A stretch of DNA of 64,000 nucleotides, taken from NCBI GenBank assembly GCA_023150345.1, contig JAKLLB010000007.1, forward strand, positions 34,719 through 98,718, read 5' to 3'. Every line of letters begins with the position of its first letter. Position 1 is the first letter of the stretch. Origin of the DNA: Aquabacterium sp. (GTDB lineage: Bacteria > Pseudomonadota > Gammaproteobacteria > Burkholderiales > Burkholderiaceae_C). Below are positions 25,757 to 36,215 of the stretch, one piece after another. Below the pieces are notes generated by a model. It had not been told where the DNA came from. It ran no database searches and was given only the letters and a program-made list of their open reading frames with translations. A program made the position numbers and the translations under genes.

Positions 25757-28700
25757 CTACCGCGCCAGCACCGGCCTCAGCGCCACGCCAGTGTGAGTGC
25801 CCTGCTCCACCAGGTGCTCGGGCGTGCCGGCGGCAACGACGCGACCGCCCTGCGCGCCGCCTTCCGGGCCCAGGTCGACCACCCAGTCGGCTTCGGCGAT
25901 GACGTCGAGGTCGTGCTCGATCACCACCACGCTGTGACCGCCGTCGACCAAGCGGTGCAGCACCCGGATGAGGCGCTCGACATCGGCCATGTGCAGGCCC
26001 ACCGTGGGCTCGTCGAGCACATACAAGGTGTGCGGCGCGCGCGGTCCGCGCCGCGGCGCGCGGGCGTCGGCGGCCTCGGTGGACAGCGGCAGTTCGTCGC
26101 GCACCTTGGCCAACTCCGTGACAAGCTTGATGCGCTGGGCCTCGCCGCCCGACAGCGTGGGCGAGGGCTGGCCCAGGGTGAGGTAGCCCAGCCCGACGTC
26201 CTGCAACAGCTTCAGCGGGTGGGCGATGGCCGGCATGCTGGCGAAGAACTCCACCGCTTCGTCGACTTCCATGCGCAGCACCTCGCCGATGCTGCGCCCG
26301 CGCCAGCTCACGGCCAGCGTCTGCGGGTTGAAGCGCATGCCGTGGCACTGGTCGCAGGGCAGCTTCACGTCGGGCAGGAAGCTCATCTCGATGGTGCGCA
26401 CGCCTTGCCCCTCGCATGCAGGGCAGCGGCCCTCGCCGGTGTTGAAGCTGAAGCGGCCGGCGGCATAGCCGCGCGCCTTGGCCTCCAGCGTCTCGGCAAA
26501 GAGCCTGCGGATGGCATCCCAGAAGCCGATGTAGGTGGCCGGGCAGGAACGCGGTGTCTTGCCGATCGGCGTCTGGTCGACCTCGAGCACGCGCTCGACG
26601 AGTGCTGTGCCCTCCAGGCCCGCGCAGCCCACCCAGGCCGGCACGCCCAAGTCGACGCCGCGGTTCGAGCGCCCGCCGCCGCCGCGCGCGGTCAGCGCAG
26701 CCTGCACGTTGGCCAGCAGCACGTCACGCGCCAGCGTGCTCTTGCCCGAGCCCGAGACGCCGGTCACCGCCACCAGGCGCTGCAACGGCACCGATACGTC
26801 GATGTCCTGCAGGTTGTGCAGCCGTGCGCCGCGCAGCGCCAGGTGATCGGTGGCGAGGTTCACGCGCCGCCGCGGGCGCAGTGGATGGCGCAGCGGCTGC
26901 GCCAGCAGGCGCCCGGTGACCGAAGCGGGCTCGGCCTGCAGCGCGGCCACGCTGCCCTGCGCCACCACCTGCCCGCCACGCCGGCCGGCGCCGGGGCCGA
27001 TGTCGATGAGGTGGTCGGCACGACGGATGGTGTCCTCGTCGTGCTCCACCACCACCAGCGTGTTGCCCTGCGCGCTCAGGCGCGCCAGCGCACGCAGCAA
27101 GATGGCGTTGTCGCGGGGATGCAGGCCGATGGTGGGTTCGTCCAGCACGTAGCACACGCCCTGGAGGTTGCTCCCCAGTTGAGCGGCCAGGCGGATGCGC
27201 TGCGCTTCGCCGCCCGACAGCGTGGGCGCAGCCCGGTCCAGGGTGAGGTAGCCCAGGCCCACGTCTTCGAGGAAGGCCAGCCGCGCCGCCACCTCGGACA
27301 CCACGTCGCGTGCGATCGCCGCGTCGCGCCCCTGCAGCTGCAAGCCCTGGGCCCAGGCGCGCGCCTGGCCGACCGACCATCGCGCCACCTCGGTGATGGC
27401 GTGGCCGTCGAAGGTGATGGCGCGCGCCACCGGGTTCAGGCGGCTACCGGCGCAGTCCGGGCAGGGCGTGTCGGCCAGGTCGTCGAGCTCGGGCTCGGCC
27501 CCCGCCAGGCGCTGCTCGCGGCCGTTGGAGTCGTCGTCGCGCCGGCTGTCGTCGAGTGCGCGCCGCTGCTCGCGGCTGAGCGCCAGCCCGGTGCCGACGC
27601 AACTGGTGCACCAGCCATGCGCGCTGTTGTACGAGAACAGGCGCGGATCTGGCTCGGGGTAGCTGGTGCCGCATTGCGGGCAGGCGCGACGCGTGGAGAA
27701 CACGCGCAGCGTGCCGATGCCGGCACTGGAGCGGCCCTCGCGCAGCGCTTCGTGCAGGCCGTCCAGCGGCGCCAGCACATGCAGCACGCCCTTGCCCAGG
27801 TCGAGCGCGCGCGCCAGCAGCTCGCGCAGTTCGCCCTCGGCGTCGGCACGCACCGTGAGGTCGCCCACCGGCAGTTCGATGGTGTGTTCTCGAAAACGGT
27901 CCAACCGCGGCCAGGGGTCGACACGCAGGAACTCGCCATCGACGCGCAGATGGGTGTGGCCGCGCGCCTTGGCCCACTTGGCCAGGTCGGTGTAGACGCC
28001 CTTGCGTGCCACCACCAGCGGCGCCAGCAAGCCCACGTGGCGGCCGGCGTAGTCGCGCAGCAGCTGGGCGGCGATGCTCTCCACGCTCTGTGGCCGCACC
28101 TCGGCGCCATCGTGCACGCAGCGCTGCAGGCCCAGCTTCACCCACAGCAGGCGCAGGAAGTGCCAGACCTCGGTGGTGGTGGCCACGGTGCTCTTGCGCC
28201 CGCCGCGCGACAGCCGCTGTTCGATCGCCACCGTGGGCGGTATGCCCCAGACGGCGTCGACCTCGGGCCGCCCGACCGGTTGCACGATGCTGCGCGCGTA
28301 GGCGTTGAGGCTCTCGAGATAGCGGCGCTGGCCCTCGTTGAACAGGATGTCGAAGGCCAGCGTGCTCTTGCCCGAGCCCGACACCCCGGTGATGACGCTG
28401 AAGCGGCCGCGCGGAATCTCGACCGTCAGCCCGCGCAGGTTGTGCTCGTGAGCGTTGACGATGCGGATGGCCTCGTCGCGCCGCTCGCGCAGGCGCTGCT
28501 GCAGCGGCCGGCCGTCGAACGCCGCATCGCGCTCGCGCGTGCCCAGCGCGCCGTCGTACTCGCGCAGCGCGCGCCCGGTGTGCGAGTGCGGATGCGCCCG
28601 CACGTCCTCGGGCGTGCCGGTGCAGACGATGCGTCCGCCATCCTCGCCGCCCTCGGGTCCGAGGTCGATGATCCAGTCGGCGCTGCGGATGACGTCGAGG

Positions 28701-31501
28701 TTGTGCTCGATGACGATGAGCGAGTGCCCGGCCTCGAGCAGCCGCCGCAGCGAGCGCATGAGCTTGGCGATGTCGTCAAAGTGCAGGCCGGTGGTGGGCT
28801 CGTCGAACAGGAACAGCGTGCCCTTGCGCGCGGCCGGTTGGCGCGGGCCCTGGGCGGCGTCGGCCAGGAAACCGGCCAGCTTCAGGCGCTGGGCTTCACC
28901 GCCGCTGAGCGTGGGCACCGGCTGGCCCAGGCGCAGGTAGTCCAGGCCGACGTCGATCAGGGGTTGCAGCCGCGTCAATACCGCGCCATCTCCGGCAAAG
29001 ACGCGGCAGGCCTCGGCCACCGTGAGCTCCAGCACATCGGCCACCGACAGGCGCCTGTCCTCGGCGGCCGGGCCGGCGCCCAGCAGCCGCTCGAGCTTGA
29101 CCTCCAGCAGCTCGGCGCGAAAGCGCTTGCCATCGCAGTCCGGGCAGCGCAGGTACACATCCGACAGGAACTGCATCTCGACATGCTCGAACCCCGAGCC
29201 GCCGCAGGTGGGGCAGCGGCCGTCGCCGGCATTGAAGCTGAACATGCCGGCGCCGTACTGGCGCTCGACCGCCAGCGGCGCCTGCGCGAAGAGCTTGCGG
29301 ATCTCGTCGAACGCGCCGACATAGCTGGCCGGGTTGCTGCGCGCTGTCTTGCCGATGGGCGACTGGTCGACGAACACGGCATCGGCCAGCCAGTCGGCGC
29401 CGAGCAGCCGGTCGTGCGCGCCGCTGGCCTCGGCCGGTTTGCCGAAGTGGCGCAGCAGCGCCGGCACGAGCACGTCCTGTACCAGCGTGCTCTTGCCCGA
29501 ACCCGAGACACCGGTGACGACCACCAGTCGCTGCAGCGGGAACTCGACATCGAGCCGACGCAGGTTGTGCTCGCGCGCGCCTTCGAGCAGCAGCCGCGGC
29601 GTGGCCTCGCCCACATGGCGGCGCAACCCCAGTCCGACCTGCTTGCGCCCACCGAGGTATGCACCGGTCAGCGTGTCGGCATGGCGAGCCTGGTCGGGCG
29701 TGCCGTCGAAGACGATGCGCCCGCCGCGCTCGCCCGGGCCCGGGCCCATGTCGATCAGCCGGTCGGCAGCCAGCATCACCGCCGGGTCGTGCTCGACGAC
29801 CACCAACGTGTTGCCTGCATCGCGCAAGCGGTGCATGGCCTGCACGATGCGGCTCATGTCGCGCGGATGCAGGCCGATGCTGGGTTCATCGAGCACGAAC
29901 AGCGTGTTCACCAGCGAGGTGCCCAGCGCGGTGGTGAGGTTGATGCGCTGCACCTCTCCGCCCGAGAGTGTGCGGCTCTGTCGGTCCAGGCACAGATAGC
30001 CCAGGCCGACGTCGCACAGGTAGGTCAGCCGCGTGCGGATTTCGGCCAGCAGCAGCTTGAGCGCTTCGTCCAGCAGCACATCGGGCAGTTCCAGCCGCTC
30101 GAAGAATCGCTGCAGTCGATGCAGCGGCAGCACCATGAGATCGTGCAGGCACAGCCCGGGCAGTGCCTGCAGCTGGTCGGCGCTCCAGGCTACACCTGCG
30201 GGCATGAAGGGCACCTGCGCGCCGACGCCCTCGCCCAGGGCGCGCCGGGCATCGGCGGCGCTGCCCAGGCGCCACAGCAGCGCCTCGGTCTTCAGGCGCG
30301 CGCCGCAGCAGTCCGGGCACGGCGTGTAGCTGCGGTACTTCGACAGCAGCACCCGGATGTGCATCTTGTAGGCCTTGCTCTCCAGGTAGCCGAAGAAGCG
30401 CCGCACGCCATACCAGTGCTGGTTCCAGTTGCCGTTCCAGTTCGGGCTGCCCTCGATCACCCAGGCCTGCTGCGCCGGCGTGAGCTGGTTCCAGGCCGTG
30501 TCGCGCGGAACCCCGGCCTCGCCCGCATACTTGATCAGGTCGTCCTGGCATTCCTTCCAGGCCGGCGTCTGCATCGGCTTGATGGCCCCGGCGCGCAGCG
30601 TCTTGCGGTGGTCGGGGATCACCAGGCTCAGATCGACGCCGATGACACGGCCGAAGCCGCGGCAGGTGTCGCAGGCACCCAGCGCCGAGTTGAAGCTGAA
30701 CAGCGCGGGCTGGGGCTCGGCATAGCGCAGGTCGCTGTCGGGGCAATGCAGGCCACTGCTGTAGCGCCAGACCTCGACCACCGTCGGCTCGCCGCCTGCG
30801 CTTGCCGCCATCACATGCACGTCGACGCGGCCGCCGCCGCGGCGCAGCGCCAGTTCCACGGCCTCGATCACCCGCGCCGGCTCGGCAGCGCCCAGGCGCA
30901 GACGGTCGGCGACCACATCGAGCACTTTGCGGTGACCGACCACCCGCTCGCCCTGCACCCGTGCGAAGCCGCTGGCGGACAGCCACTGCGCCACTTCGTC
31001 GGGCGTCACCTGCTCGGGCAGCTCCACCGGAAAAGTGATGACCACTCGAGGGTCGCCCGCGGCTGCGGCACGCTCGCGCAGGTCGTCGTGGATGCTGTGC
31101 GGCGTGTCGTGGCGAACGCGCTGCGCGGTCTGGCGGTCGTAGAGCTCGGCGGCACGCGCATAGAGCAGCTTGAGGTGGTCGTTGAGCTCGGTCATCGTGC
31201 CGACCGTGCTGCGACTGGTGCGCACCGGGTTGGTCTGGTCGATGGCGATGGCCGGCGGCACGCCGTCCACCTGGTCGACCGCGGGGCGGTCCATGCGGTC
31301 GAGGAACTGGCGCGCATAGGCGCTGAAGGTCTCGACGTAGCGCCGCTGGCCCTCGGCATAAAGGGTGTCGAAGACGAGGCTGGACTTGCCCGAGCCCGAG
31401 GGTCCGGTGACAACTGTCATCTCGCCGGTGCGCAGATCGAGGTCGAGATGCTTCAGGTTGTGCTGGCGCGCCCCGCGGATGCGTATGACTCCCTCGCTCA
31501 T
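25757..31501 (-). CDS. uvrA: Double-length UvrA: two excinuclease A units fused in tandem
   Basis: Nucleotide excision repair damage-recognition ATPase, here 1914 aa, about twice the usual 940. Start at the ATG complementary to 31499-31501 ([18 protein letters not shown]), preceded by AAGGG. Four P-loops are visible: GPSGSGKSS (about residue 32) and GVSGSGKST (about 664, 1037 and 1579). Four ABC signatures are present: [11 protein letters not shown] (about 509) and LSGGEAQR (about 867, 1429, 1784). Zinc-finger pairs include [48 protein letters not shown] and [17 protein letters not shown]. The second unit starts at about residue 1012 with [15 protein letters not shown]. No frameshift separates the halves. 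Tandem UvrA fusions are known in betaproteobacteria; whether this is the only UvrA cannot be told here. Confidence 0.93.
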   Translation of the reverse strand: MSEGVIRIRGARQHNLKHLDLDLRTGEMTVVTGPSGSGKSSLVFDTLYAEGQRRYVETFSAYARQFLDRMDRPAVDQVDGVPPAIAIDQTNPVRTSRSTVGTMTELNDHLKLLYARAAELYDRQTAQRVRHDTPHSIHDDLRERAAAAGDPRVVITFPVELPEQVTPDEVAQWLSASGFARVQGERVVGHRKVLDVVADRLRLGAAEPARVIEAVELALRRGGGRVDVHVMAASAGGEPTVVEVWRYSSGLHCPDSDLRYAEPQPALFSFNSALGACDTCRGFGRVIGVDLSLVIPDHRKTLRAGAIKPMQTPAWKECQDDLIKYAGEAGVPRDTAWNQLTPAQQAWVIEGSPNWNGNWNQHWYGVRRFFGYLESKAYKMHIRVLLSKYRSYTPCPDCCGARLKTEALLWRLGSAADARRALGEGVGAQVPFMPAGVAWSADQLQALPGLCLHDLMVLPLHRLQRFFERLELPDVLLDEALKLLLAEIRTRLTYLCDVGLGYLCLDRQSRTLSGGEVQRINLTTALGTSLVNTLFVLDEPSIGLHPRDMSRIVQAMHRLRDAGNTLVVVEHDPAVMLAADRLIDMGPGPGERGGRIVFDGTPDQARHADTLTGAYLGGRKQVGLGLRRHVGEATPRLLLEGAREHNLRRLDVEFPLQRLVVVTGVSGSGKSTLVQDVLVPALLRHFGKPAEASGAHDRLLGADWLADAVFVDQSPIGKTARSNPASYVGAFDEIRKLFAQAPLAVERQYGAGMFSFNAGDGRCPTCGGSGFEHVEMQFLSDVYLRCPDCDGKRFRAELLEVKLERLLGAGPAAEDRRLSVADVLELTVAEACRVFAGDGAVLTRLQPLIDVGLDYLRLGQPVPTLSGGEAQRLKLAGFLADAAQGPRQPAARKGTLFLFDEPTTGLHFDDIAKLMRSLRRLLEAGHSLIVIEHNLDVIRSADWIIDLGPEGGEDGGRIVCTGTPEDVRAHPHSHTGRALREYDGALGTRERDAAFDGRPLQQRLRERRDEAIRIVNAHEHNLRGLTVEIPRGRFSVITGVSGSGKSTLAFDILFNEGQRRYLESLNAYARSIVQPVGRPEVDAVWGIPPTVAIEQRLSRGGRKSTVATTTEVWHFLRLLWVKLGLQRCVHDGAEVRPQSVESIAAQLLRDYAGRHVGLLAPLVVARKGVYTDLAKWAKARGHTHLRVDGEFLRVDPWPRLDRFREHTIELPVGDLTVRADAEGELRELLARALDLGKGVLHVLAPLDGLHEALREGRSSAGIGTLRVFSTRRACPQCGTSYPEPDPRLFSYNSAHGWCTSCVGTGLALSREQRRALDDSRRDDDSNGREQRLAGAEPELDDLADTPCPDCAGSRLNPVARAITFDGHAITEVARWSVGQARAWAQGLQLQGRDAAIARDVVSEVAARLAFLEDVGLGYLTLDRAAPTLSGGEAQRIRLAAQLGSNLQGVCYVLDEPTIGLHPRDNAILLRALARLSAQGNTLVVVEHDEDTIRRADHLIDIGPGAGRRGGQVVAQGSVAALQAEPASVTGRLLAQPLRHPLRPRRRVNLATDHLALRGARLHNLQDIDVSVPLQRLVAVTGVSGSGKSTLARDVLLANVQAALTARGGGGRSNRGVDLGVPAWVGCAGLEGTALVERVLEVDQTPIGKTPRSCPATYIGFWDAIRRLFAETLEAKARGYAAGRFSFNTGEGRCPACEGQGVRTIEMSFLPDVKLPCDQCHGMRFNPQTLAVSWRGRSIGEVLRMEVDEAVEFFASMPAIAHPLKLLQDVGLGYLTLGQPSPTLSGGEAQRIKLVTELAKVRDELPLSTEAADARAPRRGPRAPHTLYVLDEPTVGLHMADVERLIRVLHRLVDGGHSVVVIEHDLDVIAEADWVVDLGPEGGAQGGRVVAAGTPEHLVEQGTHTGVALRPVLAR

Positions 31502-31666
31502 GCAGCCCTTCCCGGATGACCAGGCGAAGGATTCTAGGAGGGCCACCCGCCTGAGCAACGCGTCACGGAATGTCCCTTCGACATCAGGGTTGCGCGCAAC
31601 GCGCAGTCCGCCCCCGGGGCCCAGAATCGTCGCGGTGTGAACTGCCTATGGCAACAGGAGTACGGC

Positions 31667-32782
31667 ATGACGAAGACGTGGGCGCGCTGGTTGACGGTGG
31701 GTGCGGTGCTGGTCGCGACCGGTGTGCCGGGCTGGGCTCAGATCCGCCTCGGCCAGACCGCCGGCTTCACGGGGCCGGTGGCAGCGGGTGTGAAAGAGAT
31801 CACCGACGGCGCGAAGCTGTACCTCGATGCGGTGAACGCCCGCGGCGGGATCGGCGGGCAGAAGATCGAGCTGGTTTCGCTGGACGACAAGTTCGATCCC
31901 AAGCTCGCGGCCGAGAATGCCCGGAAGCTGATCGACCAGGGCGTGCTGGCGCTGTTCCTCACCCGGGGCACACCGCACTCGCAGGCGGTCCTGCCGCTGC
32001 TGACCGAGCACAAGCTGGCGCTGGTGGCGCCATCCACGGGTGCCATGGCGCTGCATCAGCCGGTCCATCCGTGGGTGTTCAACGTGCGGGCCACCTACCA
32101 GCGCGAGGCCGAGCGCGCGGTGCAGCACCTGTTCCTCATCGGCATGCAACGCATCGCGGTGATCCAGGTCGATGACAGCTTCGGGGCCGATGCGGCCACA
32201 GGCGCGCTCAAGGGCTTCGCCAGTCAGAAGAAGAGCCCCGCTGTGCATGTGAAGTACGACCGCACCAAGCCCGACCTGGCGCCGCTGATCCCGAAGGTGA
32301 TGCAAAGCGATGCGCAGGCTGTGCTCTTCATCGGCTCGGGCACCACAGTGGTCGAAGGGGTGACGCAACTGCGTGCCGCCGGGTCGCGGGCCCAGCTCGT
32401 GACCTTGTCCAACAACGCGTCGTCGGGTTTTGTCAAGTCGCTGGGCGACCATGCCCGAGGCACCATCGTCAGCCAGGTGTTCCCCTATGAGCGATCGCTG
32501 GGCGCACCGATCGTCAAGGAGGCCCACGACCTGCTGCAGGCCCGCGGTGGCGCCGAGGTGACGCCGGCCATGCTGGAGGGCTTTTCCGCTGCCAAGGTGC
32601 TTGTCGAAGGGCTGCGCCGTGCCGGCAAGGAACTCAGCCGTGCAGGCCTGCAGCGCGCACTCGAGGGCATGCGCCGGGTCGACATCGGCGGCCTGGAAGT
32701 GAGCTACGGCCCCGACGACCACACCGGCCTGGACTACGCCGAGCTGTCGATCGTTGGCGCCGACGGCCGCTTCAAGCGTTGA
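31667..32782 (+). CDS. Orphan periplasmic substrate-binding protein (Liv/Peripla_BP_6 family)
   Basis: 371 aa with a signal peptide (MTKTWARWLTVGAVLVATG, cleavage near GWA). The fold is that of leucine/amide-type solute-binding proteins: IRLGQTAGFTGPVAAGVKEI, VNARGGIGGQKIELVSLDD, ALVAPSTGAMA and GFSAAKVLVEGLRRAG. ATG at 31667 has CAGGAG 7 nt upstream. No permease or ATPase is adjacent; the next gene is a hybrid histidine kinase. It may present a ligand to a sensor or share another Liv permease. It is divergent from uvrA (165 nt gap). Confidence 0.85.
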   Translation: MTKTWARWLTVGAVLVATGVPGWAQIRLGQTAGFTGPVAAGVKEITDGAKLYLDAVNARGGIGGQKIELVSLDDKFDPKLAAENARKLIDQGVLALFLTRGTPHSQAVLPLLTEHKLALVAPSTGAMALHQPVHPWVFNVRATYQREAERAVQHLFLIGMQRIAVIQVDDSFGADAATGALKGFASQKKSPAVHVKYDRTKPDLAPLIPKVMQSDAQAVLFIGSGTTVVEGVTQLRAAGSRAQLVTLSNNASSGFVKSLGDHARGTIVSQVFPYERSLGAPIVKEAHDLLQARGGAEVTPAMLEGFSAAKVLVEGLRRAGKELSRAGLQRALEGMRRVDIGGLEVSYGPDDHTGLDYAELSIVGADGRFKR

Positions 32783-32864
32783 ATTCGTCGCGTCCTGGCT
32801 CGCGTCGGCCCCAGCGGGAGCGGGCGAAGTGATACATTTTTCGGCACTCCGGAGCAGTTTGCCG

Positions 32865-35258
32865 ATGACCCCAGACGACCCGCTGGAACGCCTGCGCAGG
32901 CTCGAGCGGGTCACGGCCGGCTCGCTGGATGGCTATTGGGAGCGCAACCTGCGCACCAACCGCAGCTGGTACTCGCCCAGCTTTCGGATGCTCTTCGGCT
33001 TCAGCGCAGACGAGTTGCCCGACGATCGCAACGTCGTCAACACCCGCATCCACCCCGAGGACTGGCCCAGCTTCGAGGCCGCCTACACGCGCGCCATCGC
33101 CCAGGTCGGCCGCTTCAGCTACGAGCTGCGCTACCGCGACGCACGCGGCCAGTGGCGCTGGGTGCGCGGGCGCGGCCAGGCCTGGCCGGGTGCAGACGGG
33201 CGTGCCGAGTTCATCACCGGGGCAGTCAGCGATATCCACGCCGAGAAGGTGGCGCAACAGTCGCTGGAAGAGGCCAATGGCCGCTTCGAGCGTGCCATCG
33301 AGGCCTCGGAGGAGGGCTTGTTCGAGCGCATCGAAGGCGAGCCCGCCATCCTGATGTCCGATCGCTACCTGGCGCTGATCGGCTTCGCGCGGCATGAGTT
33401 GCCTGCCGATCGCCGCTGGCTGCTGGAGCGCTTCCATCCGGATGACCTGGAGGAGTTCAATCGCGTCGTGACCGAGGGCGTGGCGGCCCTGGGGCGCTGG
33501 GAGGTGCGGTTTCGCTTCCGCCACGCCTGCGGCGACTACCGCTGGTACCGCCAGCGCGGCGTGGCCCGGCAGATGTCCGATGGCCGAGTGCGGGTGACCG
33601 GGATGATTGCCGATGTGCACGAGCTCACGCTGCAACGCCAGGAGCTCGAGCGCACGCGCAGCCAGCTCGAGACCCTGGTGGCCGAGCGCACCGCCCGCCT
33701 GGAGGCCGCGCTCTCGCTGGCCCGCGAGAGGCAGATCGAGGCCGAACGGGCGAACGCGGCCAAGTCGCGCTTTCTCGCGCACATGAGCCACGAGATCCGC
33801 ACGCCCTTGAACGGCGTGCTGGGGCTGCTCGACCTGGCACGACGCGCCGCGCCCACGCCCGACCTGCAGCGCTATCTCGACACCGCCAACCACTCCGGCC
33901 AGTCGTTGCTGCAGGTGATCAATGCGGTGCTCGATTTTTCGCGCATCGAGGCCGGGCGCCTGGAACTGCGCCCCGAGCCATTCGACCTGGCGGCGATCCT
34001 CGTCGACACCGTGCGCGCGGTGATGCCGCTGGTGCGCGAGCGCGCGCTGATGATGCTGTTCGACTGGGTCGAGGGCCCGAGCTGGGTGCTGGCCGACCCG
34101 GCCGCGGTGCGTCAGGTGATCACCAACCTCGTGGGCAACGCGGTGAAGTTCACCGAGCGCGGCCATGTCCAGGTGGTAGGTCGCAGCCAGTTGCAGGACG
34201 ACGGCCGGCTATTGGTGCAGGTGGTCGTCCGCGATACCGGACCTGGCATACCTGCCGAAGTGATGGGCCGCATCTTCGATGCCTTCGAGCAAGGCGACGC
34301 GAGCCTGGCCCGGCTGCACGGCGGCACCGGCCTGGGACTGTCGATCGCCCGGTCGCTGGCCGCGGCGATGGACGGCGACATCACCGCGAGCAGCCCGGCG
34401 GACGGCGGCTGCCAGTTCACGGTGACGCTGCGCCTGAAAGGAGCCGACGCCCCGGCCGTGCCCACACCCCGGCCCGACGGTGAGGCCTGGCTGGTGCATG
34501 CCACGCCCCTGGGTGCGCAGTGGCTGGAAAAGCGACTGGCCCGGTTGGGCTGGCGCACACGCGCACTGGGCACGGTCGATGAGTTGCTCGCCCTGGCCCG
34601 CGCCCAAACGCCGCAACTGGTGCTGCTGTCCGAATCCGGCCTGACCCATGACCTGGACCTGCGCCCCATACGGGCCGCGTTCCCCGACATCCCCATGCGA
34701 CTGCTGGTACGTCCGGACTGGCACTCTCCGGGACTGGAGACCGAGGCACAAGCGCTGGGCATCGGGACGGTCCTGACACCGGTCACACCGGTGGAGTTGC
34801 TGCGCCTGACCCAGGTGCAGGCGCCACCGAAGCGGGTGCGGCCAGAACCCGGCCTGCGCGCGCCCACCTGGCCGGCGGGCAGCCGGGTGCTCCTCGTCGA
34901 AGACAACCCGGTCAACCAACTCATCGGCCAGGAATTCCTGCGCGTGTTGGGTTGCACGGTGCGCACGGCCGGTGACGGCGCGCAGGCACTGGTGGACTGC
35001 GTGGACTTCAGGCCCCAACTGGTGCTGATGGACCTGCAGATGCCCGGCATGGATGGCCTGGAGGCCACGCGCGAGCTGCGCCGCATGCAGCAGGAAGATC
35101 GCTGGCCGGGCGCGCCCATCGTGGCGCTGACCGCCCATGCGGCGCCGGCCGACCACGCAGCCTGCCTGGCCGCCGGAATGGACGGCGTGCTCACCAAGCC
35201 GCTGGCGCTGGATGCGCTGTGGCGTGAACTCGACCGCAACCTTCGATCGGGACCGTGA
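32865..35258 (+). CDS. Soluble PAS-containing hybrid histidine kinase with two receiver modules
   Basis: 797 aa, start at ATG 32865 with GGAG at 32851-32854. Two PAS_3-type domains (about residues 10-130 and 140-260), a coiled linker (about 260-300), HisKA with FLAHMSHEIRTPLNG, then HATPase (NLVGNAVKFTERG, DTGPGIPAEV, GTGLGLSIARSL). A degenerate receiver-like segment follows (about 535-650; LVLLSESGL where the Asp would be). The canonical receiver then has VLLVEDNPVNQ, phospho-acceptor in LMDLQMPGMDG, and LTKPL. No membrane segment or signal peptide is visible. The 82-nt gap to the binding-protein gene suggests joint expression. No dedicated response regulator output is encoded nearby. Confidence 0.88.
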   Translation: MTPDDPLERLRRLERVTAGSLDGYWERNLRTNRSWYSPSFRMLFGFSADELPDDRNVVNTRIHPEDWPSFEAAYTRAIAQVGRFSYELRYRDARGQWRWVRGRGQAWPGADGRAEFITGAVSDIHAEKVAQQSLEEANGRFERAIEASEEGLFERIEGEPAILMSDRYLALIGFARHELPADRRWLLERFHPDDLEEFNRVVTEGVAALGRWEVRFRFRHACGDYRWYRQRGVARQMSDGRVRVTGMIADVHELTLQRQELERTRSQLETLVAERTARLEAALSLARERQIEAERANAAKSRFLAHMSHEIRTPLNGVLGLLDLARRAAPTPDLQRYLDTANHSGQSLLQVINAVLDFSRIEAGRLELRPEPFDLAAILVDTVRAVMPLVRERALMMLFDWVEGPSWVLADPAAVRQVITNLVGNAVKFTERGHVQVVGRSQLQDDGRLLVQVVVRDTGPGIPAEVMGRIFDAFEQGDASLARLHGGTGLGLSIARSLAAAMDGDITASSPADGGCQFTVTLRLKGADAPAVPTPRPDGEAWLVHATPLGAQWLEKRLARLGWRTRALGTVDELLALARAQTPQLVLLSESGLTHDLDLRPIRAAFPDIPMRLLVRPDWHSPGLETEAQALGIGTVLTPVTPVELLRLTQVQAPPKRVRPEPGLRAPTWPAGSRVLLVEDNPVNQLIGQEFLRVLGCTVRTAGDGAQALVDCVDFRPQLVLMDLQMPGMDGLEATRELRRMQQEDRWPGAPIVALTAHAAPADHAACLAAGMDGVLTKPLALDALWRELDRNLRSGP

Positions 35259-35284
35259 ACCCAGGCACTCGGTCCCGACGCCGC

Positions 35285-35307
35285 GGCCGGCCCGGCGGCG
35301 GCCGGCC
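35285..35307. terminator. Hairpin between convergent kinase and hydrolase genes
   Basis: GGCCGGC, 9-nt loop, GCCGGCC in the 53-nt gap between stops; no T-run. May serve both directions. Confidence 0.4.
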
Positions 35308-35311
35308 CTGA

Positions 35312-36172
35312 TCAGCCCAGCGCATCGGTCTCGCTGACGCCGCCCAGGAATCGCTCCACCAGTGCGTACTGCGCTGGCGTGTTCAGTGCCGGCGCGTGAC
35401 CGCAATCGGCGATCGTGGCCACCACGGCCTGGGGTCCGCGCGTGCGCATGGCCTCGGCCACCTCGGCGAGCAGCAGGTCGCTGTGCGCACCGCGCAGCAC
35501 CAGCACCGGGATGTCCAGGCTGTCCCACGCGTCCCATTGCAGGTAGTCATCGGGATGACAGGTGAACTGCCGCACCATGGCGGGGTCGTAGTGGGGCGTC
35601 ACGCGGCCGTCGGGCAGGCGGCGGGTGCTGGTTTCGGTCAGGCGGCGCCACTGCTCGTCGCTCAGCCATCCATAGGGGCGGTAAACGGTGCGGAAGTACT
35701 GCTCGAGCTCGGTGACGGTGGCAAACGCGTCGGGGTTGCCGGCGTACGAACAGATGCGCGCGACAGCGGCCGGCTCGAGCTCGGGGCCGATGTCGTTGAG
35801 CACGAGCCGGCGGATGCGCCCGCGCAGCAGCGTGGCGGCGCAGCGCAAGCCGATCGCCCCGCCCATCGACGTGCCCAGCCAATGGCAATGCCCGATGCCC
35901 AGTTGGTCGAGCAGCGACTCGGCCAGCCGCGCGTAGAAGGCCAGGCAGTACTCGTCGTCTGGCCGCGGGCTCCACTGCGAGAGGCCGCGGCCGATGGTGT
36001 CGGGGCAGATGACGCGCCAGCGTTGCGACAGATGGGCGGCAATGTCGTCCATGTCGCGCCCCGTGCGGGCCAGCCCGTGCCAGGCGATCACCACTTCGTC
36101 GTGCTGCTCGCCCCACTCGGTGTAGTGCAGCTCGCGCCCGACGCAGCTCAGGTAGCGGGAACGGTGGGTCAT
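35312..36172 (-). CDS. Alpha/beta hydrolase
   Basis: 286-aa cytoplasmic alpha/beta-fold hydrolase. The HGLART oxyanion region, nucleophile elbow GTSMGG, acid Asp in GAHSDLL and His in DCGHAPALN are all visible, so a full triad is likely. No signal peptide. It is the last gene of the minus-strand run (43-nt gap after the 3-hydroxybutyrate-oligomer hydrolase), which suggests it acts on an imported ester or oligomer, for example a hydroxyalkanoate dimer. The family is too broad to fix a substrate; an esterase or C-C hydrolase role is also possible. Confidence 0.85.
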   Translation of the reverse strand: MTHRSRYLSCVGRELHYTEWGEQHDEVVIAWHGLARTGRDMDDIAAHLSQRWRVICPDTIGRGLSQWSPRPDDEYCLAFYARLAESLLDQLGIGHCHWLGTSMGGAIGLRCAATLLRGRIRRLVLNDIGPELEPAAVARICSYAGNPDAFATVTELEQYFRTVYRPYGWLSDEQWRRLTETSTRRLPDGRVTPHYDPAMVRQFTCHPDDYLQWDAWDSLDIPVLVLRGAHSDLLLAEVAEAMRTRGPQAVVATIADCGHAPALNTPAQYALVERFLGGVSETDALG

Positions 36173-36215
36173 CGCGATGTCCTCGTCGTGGCGGCGCAGG
36201 CGCGACTGGCGTGCC

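Noticed and set aside
25283-31519. An uninterrupted plus-strand reading frame of over 2000 codons
   Set aside because: It lies antisense to uvrA, whose four ATPase modules are clear. The product is Gln/His/Ala/Arg-rich without domains, the usual mirror of GC-rich coding DNA with G/C third positions.
31642-31657. LexA-like CTG-N10-CAG sequence near uvrA
   Set aside because: It is 140 bp from the uvrA start, adjoins the opposite gene's RBS and lacks the AT-rich core; one half is CTGC instead of CTGT.
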